Assembly (NCBI GenBank): GCA_964384675.1
Contig: CAYLNK010000172.1
Location: 1-13,508, forward strand
DNA from: CAYLNK01 sp964384675
GTDB taxonomy: Bacteria; Acidobacteriota; Thermoanaerobaculia; UBA5066
Direction: 5' to 3'
Length of the DNA stretch: 13,508 nucleotides
Both the position numbers and the translations under genes were made by a program. This document shows positions 1-7,563 of this stretch, piece by piece; within the stretch, counting starts at the first letter, position 1, and the number at the start of each line of letters is the position of its first letter. A model generated the notes under the pieces. That model was not told the origin of the DNA and ran no database searches. It worked only from the letters and a program-made list of their open reading frames with translations.

Positions 1-1
1 A

Positions 2-742
2 GGCACGCCCGGCGCGGCGACGTCGACCCCGGAGGCCGGCCTCACACCCACCGCTCCGGAGCCGAGCCCGGCGGCGGGAACGTCGGGAGCGACGGCCTCG
101 ACGGCCCCGCCCGCCGCCGAGACCACGAAGAAGCCCCGGGTCCGGACCAGCCCGACGCCCGCGCCCACCGCCACGCCGGTGCCGGCGACCCCCACCCCGA
201 AGCCCGCCGCGTCCTACAACATCACCCGCTTCGTGAAGCTGTTCGTCACGCCGCCGCAGGCCCGGGTCTTCCTCGACGGGCGCTACATCGGCACCGCCGA
301 CGACTGGGACGACAAGGGAGGCGGGTCGCAGCTGATCTTCTACGAGGCCGAGGGGACCCACCGGCTCCGCTTCACGCATCCCGAGATGCGCGACCTCCTG
401 ATCGACCTCGTCGTCAACCCGACGGCGCCGTCGACGGTGGAGGTGAAGCAGAAGCTCGACAAGGGATCCCCGGACGGTCCGACGGGACCCGAGGGAAAGC
501 TCGAGTCTCCGGAGTACCGCACGGTCGGTCCGGTCAAGATCACGGTCGAGCCTCCGGAGGCACGCATCACGCTCGACGGCGTGGAGGTGGCCGCCGGTGA
601 GCGCCGCCTGGAGCCCGCGAACAAGGTGTACGAGGGGCTCGTCACGGCGCCGGGGCACGCCCCGCAGTCCTTCCGGATCCTCGTCTCGGGGGCGACGTCA
701 GTCGCTCAGGCCAACGTCAAGGTCAAGCTGAAGAAGCAGTAG
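2..742 (+). CDS. PEGA-domain protein, C-terminal part (5' end outside the window)
   Basis: The reading frame is open from the left edge to a TAG at 740-742, so 246 C-terminal residues are visible and the true start lies outside. The first ~70 residues are a low-complexity Pro/Thr/Ala/Ser linker. Two PEGA-type repeats follow, recognised by VTPPQARVFLDGRYIG (about residues 80-95) and VEPPEARITLDGVEV (about residues 180-195). Each continues with an extended-strand segment ending in a 'vkvkl' edge strand. PEGA repeats are small extracytoplasmic beta domains, often at the C-terminus of Ser/Thr protein kinases or surface proteins in Acidobacteria and myxobacteria. A kinase-linker-PEGA architecture is therefore plausible, but the kinase part cannot be seen. 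A GTG at 179 could be called as a start, but it lies inside the linker and the frame stays open upstream. The gene converges on the minus-strand gene ending 16 bp downstream. Confidence 0.8.
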   Translation, partial: GTPGAATSTPEAGLTPTAPEPSPAAGTSGATASTAPPAAETTKKPRVRTSPTPAPTATPVPATPTPKPAASYNITRFVKLFVTPPQARVFLDGRYIGTADDWDDKGGGSQLIFYEAEGTHRLRFTHPEMRDLLIDLVVNPTAPSTVEVKQKLDKGSPDGPTGPEGKLESPEYRTVGPVKITVEPPEARITLDGVEVAAGERRLEPANKVYEGLVTAPGHAPQSFRILVSGATSVAQANVKVKLKKQ

Positions 743-758
743 CCGGGCGCCGCCGCGG

Positions 759-1709
759 TCAGAACGGGCCGACGAGCACCCGGAAACCGGCGGCCTTGCG
801 GATCGCCTCCTCGTGGCGGCGCGTCAGGACGACCGTGATCCCCGCCAGGAGCGGCGCCCCGCCGGCCTCTCCCGAATCGAGGAGGCGCTTCAGGACCGCG
901 CGCGACAGGACGTAGACCGTGGCGGGCCCCTCGTGCGCGTAGACGTCGGCCGAGCGCGGCGCGTCGTCGATGAGGGACATCTCGCCCACGATCTCGCCGA
1001 CGCCGAGGATCGCGAGCGCCTCCTCGCCGACGCCGGGGATGCGGATCGAGACGCGCAGCCGGCCGGAGGCGATCAGGTACGCCTCGTCTCCGCGCGTGCC
1101 GGCCAGGACGAGCGGCGCGCCGGGCTCGAGCGTGCGGGCGACGAGCCCCAGGTCCGGCAGGCCCGACGGGTTGAGCCCCGCCGCGTCGAAGAGGTCGTAG
1201 ACCATGGCCGGGTCTGCGGGCCTTTCGGTACCCGACTTCGGTGCCTCCTTCACGGCGAGGTGGGCACCGCTCTTCTTCTTCTCCGCCACGTCGTCGAAGA
1301 AGGCCGTGAGCGAGGCGTTCGTGTCGCGCAGCGCGGAGGTCACGCTGCCGAGCGCGACCCGGCGGAAGGCCTGACCCTCGGGCCCCGTGTCGGCGAGCCG
1401 GGCCCGGGCCTCGTCGTCGGTGAAGAAGACGCCGGCCCCTCCCTCCGGGAGACGGGCGCGGCAGACACCGCTCGAGCCGGCGAGCGCCTTGATCAGGTTG
1501 AGGAGGGCCGGAGCGCGGAGCGTGGCGACGGGATGCGGACCGAACGGGGTCTCGGCGCAGAGCTGGGCGCTGCCCTCGGTCAGGAGCAGGACCTGGTTCG
1601 GGGGAGTGTCCGTGCCGTCGTTCAGCTCGTCGCCGTCGTAGAAGCGGATCGACGGTCGGGTCCCCAGCAGCAGGGCGAGGTCGGCGTCCATCGGGGTCGA
1701 TTCTCCCAT
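759..1709 (-). CDS. Cyclic nucleotide-binding domain protein (tandem CNB, first copy degenerate)
   Basis: A 316-residue protein. Residues about 190-300 form a CNB/CRP-type domain: EPGAPLVLAGTRGDEAYLIASG gives the first strands, and GEMSLIDDAPRSADV (about 242-256) is a phosphate-binding cassette with the Glu and Arg expected for cNMP binding. Residues about 20-135 look like a second barrel plus helix (RFYDGDEL, LLLTEGSAQL, a long helix to about 140) but lack a recognisable cassette. A charged linker (about 140-165, KKKSG) separates them. There is no DNA-binding helix-turn-helix and no membrane segment, so it is probably a cytoplasmic cAMP/cGMP- or c-di-nucleotide-responsive adaptor rather than a transcription factor. 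The chosen ATG at 1709 overlaps the stop of the upstream HEAT gene (TGATG), implying translational coupling. An alternative ATG lies at 1691. The ligand and partner are unknown. Confidence 0.8.
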   Translation of the reverse strand: MGESTPMDADLALLLGTRPSIRFYDGDELNDGTDTPPNQVLLLTEGSAQLCAETPFGPHPVATLRAPALLNLIKALAGSSGVCRARLPEGGAGVFFTDDEARARLADTGPEGQAFRRVALGSVTSALRDTNASLTAFFDDVAEKKKSGAHLAVKEAPKSGTERPADPAMVYDLFDAAGLNPSGLPDLGLVARTLEPGAPLVLAGTRGDEAYLIASGRLRVSIRIPGVGEEALAILGVGEIVGEMSLIDDAPRSADVYAHEGPATVYVLSRAVLKRLLDSGEAGGAPLLAGITVVLTRRHEEAIRKAAGFRVLVGPF

Positions 1710-2947
1710 CAGGCGGCGCCGCGGGGGCGCCGGCGCTCGTCCCGGCGCTCGTCCCGGCGCGAGCCGCCGGACGGGGTCCGGCGCCTCACGATCGACTCCA
1801 GGCGCGCCCGGCCGGCCGACGGCAGGTCCAGGCTGGAGAGGGCCGAGAGCGCGACGTCCCGGGCCTCCTTGTCGCTGTCCTCCTCCTCGAGGACCGTGAA
1901 CAGCGTGGCCAGGCCGGGCTCTCCTTGCCGGACCAGCGCCTGGGCCGCGTTGGATCGCACCCACCATTCCGTATCGGCGAGGCGGGACTCGAGCAGGGCC
2001 AGCACCGGGCTGTCGGCCCGGAGGGTCTCGAAGGCCCGGGCCGCGGCGGCCCTCACGAACCACTCCCGGTCCGTGAGCAGCGGCGCCACGGCCCCCGGCT
2101 CCACGCCGAGCTTCCCGAGGACCCGGGCCGCGGTGGCCCGCCGCTCGGGGTCTGGCGAGGCGAGCCGCTCGAGGGCGATCGGCGCGGCCTGAGGCTCCGC
2201 CGCGTCGCCCAGGAGCTCGAGCGCGAGCTTCTCCTGGCGGTCGTCGAGCGCCCCCTGGCGGAGGAGGGTCAGGAGGGCCGGGCTCGCCGGCACCGGGACC
2301 CGCGCGAAGAGCCCGCCCCGCCAGTCGGGCCGGATCTGGAACTCGGCGAGGAGCGACGCGAGGAGGGCTCGGATCGCCTCGGGGGAGCCATCCGCCAGGA
2401 GACCGTCCCGGCCCGACCGCCGGACCTCGGGCGCCGGGTCCTGGCTCGCGGCACGCAGGGCCGGGAGGGCCTCGCCCGACCCGCAGGTCCTGAGCCCTTC
2501 CAGGGCGAGGACCCGCTTCCAGGTGGCGCTCGCGGCTGCGTCCTGCAGGAGCCGCCCGACGACGCCGCGCTCCAGGGCCCGATCCCTCACGAGCCCGCCC
2601 TGGGGCGCGCGCCGGCACGCCTCCACGAACGCCTCGTCGACGAGCGCGGCGCCCTCCTTCTCCTCGACCTCGCCGAGCAGCGCGTCTAGCTCCGACGGGG
2701 TGGCGAGCCGCTCGGAGATCTGGCCGGCCAGCTCCTCGACGCGGCGGCGGCGCGCCAGCCGACGGCGGATCCCGATACGGTGGCGCAGGTAGGCGCCTCC
2801 CACGACCGCGACCCAGAGAAGGGCGTAGCAGAGGAGGACGGCGAGGAACGCGTCGAGCAGGAGCTTGGTTACGGGGACCCTGCGGAGGCCGCGAAGCGAG
2901 CTGGGGGGTGCGATCACGATCGGGCGGACGATAGCAGGCCCCATCAC
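1709..2947 (-). CDS. Membrane-anchored HEAT-repeat protein
   Basis: A 412-residue protein if begun at GTG 2947; ATG 2944 is the next codon and equally possible. One hydrophobic segment (about residues 27-53, LLLDAFLAVLLCYALLWVAV) is followed by a strongly basic stretch (RHRIGIRRRLARRRR), predicting an N-terminal anchor with the rest cytoplasmic. Residues about 140-375 contain HEAT/PBS-lyase-like alpha repeats, for example DPAPEVRRSGRDGL, DPERRATAARVLGKL, DREWFVRAAAARAFETL and DTEWWVRSNAAQALV. Such repeats form a protein-binding solenoid. The C-terminus is a charged tail with RRDERRDERRR, encoded by 12-bp tandem repeats. No enzymatic motif is visible. It lies upstream of, and overlaps, the CNB gene, so the two products probably act together. 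No clear Shine-Dalgarno or promoter is visible ahead of it, so the exact start is uncertain. Confidence 0.78.
   Translation of the reverse strand: MMGPAIVRPIVIAPPSSLRGLRRVPVTKLLLDAFLAVLLCYALLWVAVVGGAYLRHRIGIRRRLARRRRVEELAGQISERLATPSELDALLGEVEEKEGAALVDEAFVEACRRAPQGGLVRDRALERGVVGRLLQDAAASATWKRVLALEGLRTCGSGEALPALRAASQDPAPEVRRSGRDGLLADGSPEAIRALLASLLAEFQIRPDWRGGLFARVPVPASPALLTLLRQGALDDRQEKLALELLGDAAEPQAAPIALERLASPDPERRATAARVLGKLGVEPGAVAPLLTDREWFVRAAAARAFETLRADSPVLALLESRLADTEWWVRSNAAQALVRQGEPGLATLFTVLEEEDSDKEARDVALSALSSLDLPSAGRARLESIVRRRTPSGGSRRDERRDERRRPRGAA
1731..1760. repeat. 12-bp tandem repeat, about 2.5 copies
   Basis: The unit CGGCGCTCGTCC occurs at 1731-1742 and 1743-1754, with a partial third copy (CGGCGC) to 1760. 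On the minus strand it encodes the RRDE repeats at the C-terminus of the HEAT protein. The copy number may vary by slippage. Confidence 0.7.
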
Positions 2948-2963
2948 GGGGCGCCGAGTCCGA

Positions 2964-2993
2964 TTGACGCGGAGAGAGGCGCGGTCTTATCGT
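2964..2993 (+). promoter_or_regulatory. Predicted sigma70-type promoter of the gcv operon
   Basis: TTGACG (2964-2969, 5/6 to the -35 consensus) and TATCGT (2988-2993, 4/6 to the -10) are separated by 18 bp. Transcription would start near 3000, only about 7 nt before the gcvT ATG at 3007. No Shine-Dalgarno sequence lies before that ATG, which fits a nearly leaderless message. The element sits in the 59-bp gap between divergent genes. I saw no equally good promoter for the minus-strand HEAT gene. Predicted from sequence only. Confidence 0.5.
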
Positions 2994-3006
2994 CCCCGCG
3001 CTCGCC

Positions 3007-4101
3007 ATGACGAACCTCAAGCGCACCCCCCTGTACGACGCCCACCGCGCGCTCGGCGGCAAGCTCGTCGAGTTCGGCGGCTGGGAAATGCCGGTCCAGT
3101 ACGCGGGACTGTCCGAAGAGCACGTCGCCGTCCGCACCCACGCCGGCCTCTTCGACGTCTCCCACATGGGGGAGATACGGGTGAAGGGACCGAAGGCTTT
3201 CGAGGTCGTGCAGCGGCTCACGTGCAACGACGTGGCCGCCCTCGACGACGGGAGGATCCAGTACTCCGCGTTCCTCACGGAGCAAGGGACCTTCGTCGAC
3301 GACCTCCTCACCTACCGCCTCTCGGACGACGATTACCTCCTCGTCGTGAACGCCGGCAACACGCCGAAGGACGTCGCCTGGGCGAAGGCCCACGAGACCG
3401 ACGGCGCGAGCGTGACCGACGAGTCGCCGGACTGGGCGCAGATCGCGCTCCAGGGGCCGCGCTGCGTCGAGATCCTCCAGCCCTTGGTCGACATCGAGGT
3501 CGCCCCGATCAAGTACTACCGCTTCGCGTGGGGGAGCGTGTGCGGGACGCGCGCCATCGTCTCCCGGACCGGCTACACCGGCGAGGACGGCTTCGAGGTG
3601 TACCTCCCTTCGGAGTCCGCCCGGAAGGTGTGGGACGCGATCCTGGAATCGGGCCGCCCGCACGGGATCCAGCCGGCCGGCCTCGGGGCCCGCGACACGC
3701 TGCGGCTCGAGGCGAAGCTCGCCCTCTACGGCAACGACATCGACGACACCGTCACGCCCTGGGAGGCCGACCTCGCCTGGATCGTGAAGATGAAGAAGGG
3801 TGACTTCGTGGGCCGCGACGCGCTCGAGCGCCAGAAGGCGGCCGGGCTCACCCGCAGGCTCACCGGCTTCGAGGTGACGGGCCGCGGCATCGCCCGGCAC
3901 GGGCACCCGCTCAAGGTCGTGGAGACCGGCGCCCCGGGTCTCGTGACCTCGGGGACGCAGACGCCGACCGTCGGCAAGGCGATCGGCCTGGCGTACCTTC
4001 CGATGGAGTCGACGGCCGTCGGAACCGCCCTCGCCATCGACGTGCGGGGCCGCGAGGTCCCAGCCGTCGTCGTCCCGACGCCGTTCTACAAGAGAGCCTG
4101 A
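3007..4101 (+). CDS. gcvT: Glycine cleavage system T protein (aminomethyltransferase)
   Basis: A 364-residue protein, the normal length for GcvT. In the cytoplasm it takes the aminomethyl group from the lipoyl arm of H protein and gives methylene-tetrahydrofolate and ammonia. Family landmarks are TPLYDAHRALGGKLVEFGGW (about 7-26), FDVSHMGEIRVKG (about 49-61), GTFVDDLLTYR (about 94-104, with the Asp pair aligned to the catalytic Asp), SRTGYTGEDGFEVY (about 186-199), ARDTLRLEAKLALYGND, and GRGIARHGHPL in the C-terminal barrel. It is the first gene of gcvT-gcvH-gcvPA-gcvPB and 35 bp precede gcvH. The ATG has no Shine-Dalgarno and lies about 7 nt from the predicted transcription start. It is divergent from the HEAT/CNB pair. 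No glycine riboswitch is present in the short upstream gap. Confidence 0.97.
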   Translation: MTNLKRTPLYDAHRALGGKLVEFGGWEMPVQYAGLSEEHVAVRTHAGLFDVSHMGEIRVKGPKAFEVVQRLTCNDVAALDDGRIQYSAFLTEQGTFVDDLLTYRLSDDDYLLVVNAGNTPKDVAWAKAHETDGASVTDESPDWAQIALQGPRCVEILQPLVDIEVAPIKYYRFAWGSVCGTRAIVSRTGYTGEDGFEVYLPSESARKVWDAILESGRPHGIQPAGLGARDTLRLEAKLALYGNDIDDTVTPWEADLAWIVKMKKGDFVGRDALERQKAAGLTRRLTGFEVTGRGIARHGHPLKVVETGAPGLVTSGTQTPTVGKAIGLAYLPMESTAVGTALAIDVRGREVPAVVVPTPFYKRA

Positions 4102-4136
4102 ACGAAGAGCGATCGCAGGAGATCAAGGAGACCGCC

Positions 4137-4532
4137 ATGAGCTCGTACCCCGACGACCGTCTCTACTCCCGGAGCCACGAATGGATCCGTGTCGAGGGAG
4201 ACGTCGGCACGATCGGGATCACGGACCACGCCCAGAAGGAGCTCGGCGAAGTCGTCTTCGTCGACATGCCCGACGTCGGCGAGATCTTCGACGCCGAGGA
4301 GGAGTTCGGGACGATCGAGTCGGTCAAGGCCGTCTCGGAGCTCTTCCTCCCCATCGCGGGCGAGGTGCTCGAGCTGAACAAGGTCCTGGCCGACGAGCCG
4401 GGCGCCGTGAACGAGGACCCCCACGGCGACGGCTGGCTGCTGAAGATCAAGGTCACGTCCGACGGGGAGCTGTCGCGCCTCATGTCGGCCGCGGCCTACG
4501 AGAAGTTCGTCGAGGAGGAGTCGAAGGGCTGA
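4137..4532 (+). CDS. gcvH: Glycine cleavage system H protein (lipoyl carrier)
   Basis: A 131-residue protein of typical GcvH size. It carries a lipoamide arm that shuttles the aminomethyl group between the P, T and L proteins. The lipoylation site is clear: EEFGTIESVKAVSELFLP, with Lys64 as the lipoyl acceptor in the usual ESVKA context. SHEWIRVEGDVGTIGITDHAQ near the N-terminus, and the later GEVLELNKVL, NEDPHGDGWLLKIK and YEKFVEE segments, are also family hallmarks. The ATG at 4137 follows AAGGAG (4125-4130) with a 6-nt spacer, a much better ribosome site than that of gcvT. It sits second in the gcv operon, 75 bp before gcvPA. That gap contains an imperfect GC-rich hairpin (about 4552-4578). 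Confidence 0.97.
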   Translation: MSSYPDDRLYSRSHEWIRVEGDVGTIGITDHAQKELGEVVFVDMPDVGEIFDAEEEFGTIESVKAVSELFLPIAGEVLELNKVLADEPGAVNEDPHGDGWLLKIKVTSDGELSRLMSAAAYEKFVEEESKG

Positions 4533-4607
4533 CCCTCGAGCCCCCTCCCCGGGGAGCGGGCCAGCCGCACTGGCTCCCGTCCCCTCGGCTCCGGAAGGAA
4601 GCATCCG

Positions 4608-5966
4608 ATGCGGTACATCCCGAACAGCCCGGACGAGCGCGGCGCGCTCCTCTCTGCCATCGGCGCCTCGTCGCTGGACGACCTCTTCGCCACCGTGCCG
4701 GCGGAGGTCTACCGGACGACGCCGCCCGACCTCCCCCCGCCCCAGTCCGAGATCGAGGTGCGCCGCGACCTGGGCCGCCTCGCCTCCCGGAACGCGAACG
4801 GGGCGGAGTGGGCCTCGTTCCTGGGGGCCGGGCTCTACGCCCATCACTCGCCGGCGTTCGTCTCCCAGCTGCTGCTTCGCGGCGAGTTCCTCACCGCCTA
4901 CACGCCGTACCAGCCCGAGGTGTCGCAGGGGACGCTGACCGCCATCTACGAGTTCCAGACGCACGTGGCGCTGCTGACCGAGATGGACGTCGCGAACGCC
5001 TCGATGTACGAGGGGGCGTCGGCGTTCGTCGAGGCGGTCCTCATGGCCGAGCGCCTCACCCGCAAGAAGACGCGCGTCGTCGTGTCGAAGGCGATCCACC
5101 CGGAGTACCGGCGGGCGCTCCGGACGTACCTGGTGAACTTCCCGTTCGAGATCGTGGAGGTCCCGGTCGGCGCCGACGGTCGCACCGACGCCGCCGCGCT
5201 GGCCGCCGCCGTGGACGAGAAGACCTTCGCCGTGGCGCTCCAGTCGCCGAACGTCTTCGGCGTCGTGGAGGAGTGGGCCGACGCGGTGGCGCCCGCGCAC
5301 GGGAAGGGCGCGCTCGCGATCGGCATCGTGAACGAGCTCTTCTCGCTCGGTGTCCTGAAGGGGCCCGGCGCCGCCGGCGTCGACATCGCCTGCGGCGAGG
5401 CCGCCTCGTTCGGCATCCCGCCGTCGTTCGGCGGCCCGCTCGTCGGGTTCCTGGCGTGCCGGGACGGCTTCAAGCGGCAGATCCCGGGGCGTCTCGTCGG
5501 CCGCACGGTCGACTCGAACGGCACGCCGGCGTTCTGTCTGACGCTCTCGACGCGCGAGCAGCACATCCGCCGCGAGAAGGCGACCTCGAACATCTGCACC
5601 AACCAGGGGCTCTTCGCCCTGGCCGCCACGATGACGCTCTCGGCTCTCGGCAAGCACGGGATCCGCGAGGCCGCGGTGCAGTGCCTGTCGAAGGCCGAGT
5701 ACCTCAGGCAGGGGATCCGCGACGTCCCCGGCCCCTTCGCGTTGCGCTACGCCGGGAGGACCTTCAACGAGATCGCGGTCAAGTGCGGGCCCGACGTGGA
5801 CGAGGTCCTGTCGCGCCTCGAGGCCGAGCGGATCCTCGGCGGCGTCCCGATGCGGCGCCTCGCGCCCGACGAGCCGGAGACCCACGACCTGCTTCTCGTC
5901 GCCGTCACCGAGAGGACCCGCCGCGTCGACATCGACCGCTTCCTCGGGACCCTGAGGAGCTTCTAG
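4608..5966 (+). CDS. gcvPA: Glycine dehydrogenase (decarboxylating) subunit 1
   Basis: A 452-residue protein matching the N-terminal half of classical GcvP, as found in organisms with a split P protein. With GcvPB it forms the PLP-dependent decarboxylase that transfers the aminomethyl moiety of glycine to lipoyl-H protein. Recognisable segments are MRYIPNSPDERGALLSAIG at the start, FLGAGLYAHHSPAFVSQLLL (about 71-90), TAYTPYQPEVSQGTLTAIYEF (from about 96), DVANASMYEGASA (about 127-139), GEAASFGIPPSFGGPLVGFLA, and REQHIRREKATSNICTNQ. It ends on VDIDRFLGTLRSF, a common GcvPA ending. The ATG at 4608 follows GGAAGGA (4593-4599) with an 8-nt spacer. It is the third gene of the operon. The stop is followed by a perfect hairpin before gcvPB. 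The PLP lysine is in the partner subunit, as expected. Confidence 0.96.
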   Translation: MRYIPNSPDERGALLSAIGASSLDDLFATVPAEVYRTTPPDLPPPQSEIEVRRDLGRLASRNANGAEWASFLGAGLYAHHSPAFVSQLLLRGEFLTAYTPYQPEVSQGTLTAIYEFQTHVALLTEMDVANASMYEGASAFVEAVLMAERLTRKKTRVVVSKAIHPEYRRALRTYLVNFPFEIVEVPVGADGRTDAAALAAAVDEKTFAVALQSPNVFGVVEEWADAVAPAHGKGALAIGIVNELFSLGVLKGPGAAGVDIACGEAASFGIPPSFGGPLVGFLACRDGFKRQIPGRLVGRTVDSNGTPAFCLTLSTREQHIRREKATSNICTNQGLFALAATMTLSALGKHGIREAAVQCLSKAEYLRQGIRDVPGPFALRYAGRTFNEIAVKCGPDVDEVLSRLEAERILGGVPMRRLAPDEPETHDLLLVAVTERTRRVDIDRFLGTLRSF

Positions 5967-5972
5967 TTCTCC

Positions 5973-5997
5973 GGGGAACCCGGACGCCGGGTTCCCC
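5973..5997 (+). other. Perfect 11-bp intercistronic hairpin between gcvPA and gcvPB
   Basis: GGGGAACCCGG (5973-5983), loop ACG, then CCGGGTTCCCC (5987-5997) pair without mismatch, 6 bp after the gcvPA stop. It is followed by C-rich sequence, not a T tract, so it is unlikely to be an efficient intrinsic terminator. A role in mRNA processing, 3'-end protection or partial attenuation within the operon is possible. Confidence 0.75.
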
Positions 5998-6029
5998 CGC
6001 CCCCCTCCACGCGAGTCATTGAGGTGACC

Positions 6030-7553
6030 ATGTCCGACCACGGGACCCTCGCCGACGCCCCGCCCGCCGCCGCGGCCTCCCTCGACCGACGCCGCCGCTT
6101 CGGATCCCTCTTCGACGAGCGCCATCCGGGCCGGCAGGGCGTGCTCCTGCCGCGGCTCGACGTGCCCGAGGCCGATCCCGCCGCCCTCTTCGGCGACGCC
6201 CACCGGGCCGAGGTGGAGGGCGAGGTGGAGGCGTCGGAGGTGGACGTCGTCCGCCACTTCACCCGGCTCTCCCAGCTGAACTTCGCCATCGACACGGCGC
6301 TCTACTCTCTGGGCTCGTGCACGATGAAGCACAACCCGCGCATCAACGAGGAGATCGCCCGTCTCGCCGGCTTCAACGAGACGCACCCGTACACGCCGGA
6401 GCACCTGGCGCAGGGATGCCTCGAGGTGGTCTGGCGGCTCGAGCAGTACCTCAAGGCGCTCACCGGATTCGCGCGGGTCACGCTCCAGCCGTCGGCCGGC
6501 GCCAACGGGGAGCTGGCCGGGACGCTCATGATCCGGGCCGCGCACCTGAAGAAGGGCGACGCGCGCAAGCACATCCTCGTCCCGGATTCCGCGCACGGCA
6601 CCAACCCGGCGAGCGCGCACTTCGCCGGCTACTCCGTCGTGGAGCTCGCCTCCTCGCCGCGAGGCACCGTCGATCTCGCCGAGCTCGCGTCGAAGCTGGA
6701 CGGCGACGTCGCCGCGCTGATGATCACGGTCCCGAACACGCTCGGCGTCTTCGAGGAGAACATCCTCACGATCGCCGAGATGGTGCACGCCAAGGGGGCC
6801 TTCCTCTACCTGGACGGCGCGAACTTCAACGCGTTCGTCGGGAAGGTGCGCCCCGCCGACATGGGCGTCGACGTGATGCACATGAACCTCCACAAGACGT
6901 TCTCGACGCCGCACGGCGGGGGTGGCCCCGGAGCGGGGCCGGTCGGCGTGGGGGCGGCGCTGGTGCCGTTCCTGCCGGCTCCCACCGTGGAGCGCGCCGG
7001 CGACACCTTCCGGCTCGACCACGACCGGCCCGACTCGATCGGCCGGATGCGCACGTTCCACGGGAACTTCGGCGTCCTGGTCCGCGCGCTCACCTACATC
7101 GCGTCGTACGGCAGCTCGATCCACGAGGTGGCCGAGAACGCGGTCCTGAACGCGAACTACATCAGGAAGCGACTGGAGCCGTTCTACCACCTGAAGTACG
7201 ACGCCCCGAGCTACCACGAGGTGGTCTTCTCGGACAAGAAGCAGACCGCGAACGGGGTCCACAACATCGACGTCGCCAAGCGGCTCATGGACTTCGGATT
7301 CCACCCGCCCACCATGTCGTTCCCGCTGATCGTGCCCGGCGCCCTCATGATCGAGCCGACCGAGTCGGAGCCGAAGGAGGAGCTGGACGCCTTCTGCGAC
7401 GCGATGATCGCCATCGCCAGGGAGTCGGAGGAGACGCCCGGCGTCGTCCTCACCGCGCCCCACACCACCCCGGTCCGGCGCCTCGACGAGGCCGGGGCGG
7501 CGCGCGAGGCGTCGCGGCCGGGGGTGTTCGCGCCGGTCCTGCGGGCGAGGTAG
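6030..7553 (+). CDS. gcvPB: Glycine dehydrogenase (decarboxylating) subunit 2
   Basis: A 507-residue protein, the PLP-binding C-terminal half of a split glycine decarboxylase and partner of GcvPA. The PLP-bearing lysine is Lys289 in DVMHMNLHKTFSTPHGGGGP. Other hallmarks are LGSCTMKHNPRINEEIA (about 94-110), QPSAGANGELAGTLMIRA (about 153-170), DSAHGTNPASAHFAGY (about 186-201), ITVPNTLGVFEENI (about 232-245) and LDGANFNAF (about 261-269). I chose ATG 6030 because GAGGTGA (6021-6027) fits as its ribosome site. GTG 6024 in the same frame lies within that motif. The N-terminus has roughly 25 Ala/Arg-rich residues before the conserved LPRLDVPE, somewhat longer than many homologues. It is the last gene of the gcv operon. 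A 6-bp CGCGCG/CGCGCG hairpin (7560-7575) follows, but no T-rich terminator. Confidence 0.96.
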   Translation: MSDHGTLADAPPAAAASLDRRRRFGSLFDERHPGRQGVLLPRLDVPEADPAALFGDAHRAEVEGEVEASEVDVVRHFTRLSQLNFAIDTALYSLGSCTMKHNPRINEEIARLAGFNETHPYTPEHLAQGCLEVVWRLEQYLKALTGFARVTLQPSAGANGELAGTLMIRAAHLKKGDARKHILVPDSAHGTNPASAHFAGYSVVELASSPRGTVDLAELASKLDGDVAALMITVPNTLGVFEENILTIAEMVHAKGAFLYLDGANFNAFVGKVRPADMGVDVMHMNLHKTFSTPHGGGGPGAGPVGVGAALVPFLPAPTVERAGDTFRLDHDRPDSIGRMRTFHGNFGVLVRALTYIASYGSSIHEVAENAVLNANYIRKRLEPFYHLKYDAPSYHEVVFSDKKQTANGVHNIDVAKRLMDFGFHPPTMSFPLIVPGALMIEPTESEPKEELDAFCDAMIAIARESEETPGVVLTAPHTTPVRRLDEAGAAREASRPGVFAPVLRAR

Positions 7554-7563
7554 GGCCGGCGCG

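Noticed and set aside
813..2689. Plus-strand open frames over the CNB and HEAT genes
   Set aside because: They show Arg/Glu/Gly-rich composition without domains and lie opposite two well-supported genes.
2948..3006. Glycine riboswitch before gcvT
   Set aside because: Only 59 bp separate the divergent genes and no tandem aptamer-like structure is present.
1710..3311. N-terminal extension that would make the CNB protein 850 residues long
   Set aside because: The extension is in the wrong frame of the HEAT gene and gcvT and reads as Arg/Pro/Gly-rich noise. Real CNB sequence begins at the ATG at 1709.
6024..6029. GTG at 6024 as the gcvPB start
   Set aside because: It overlaps the GAGGTGA ribosome site that fits ATG 6030.
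4086..7463. Very long minus-strand open frame (over 1100 codons) across the gcv operon
   Set aside because: It is an antisense shadow of gcvH, gcvPA and gcvPB caused by GC-biased codons. The translation is Arg/Val/Gly/Glu-rich low complexity with no family motif, while the plus-strand products are unmistakable.
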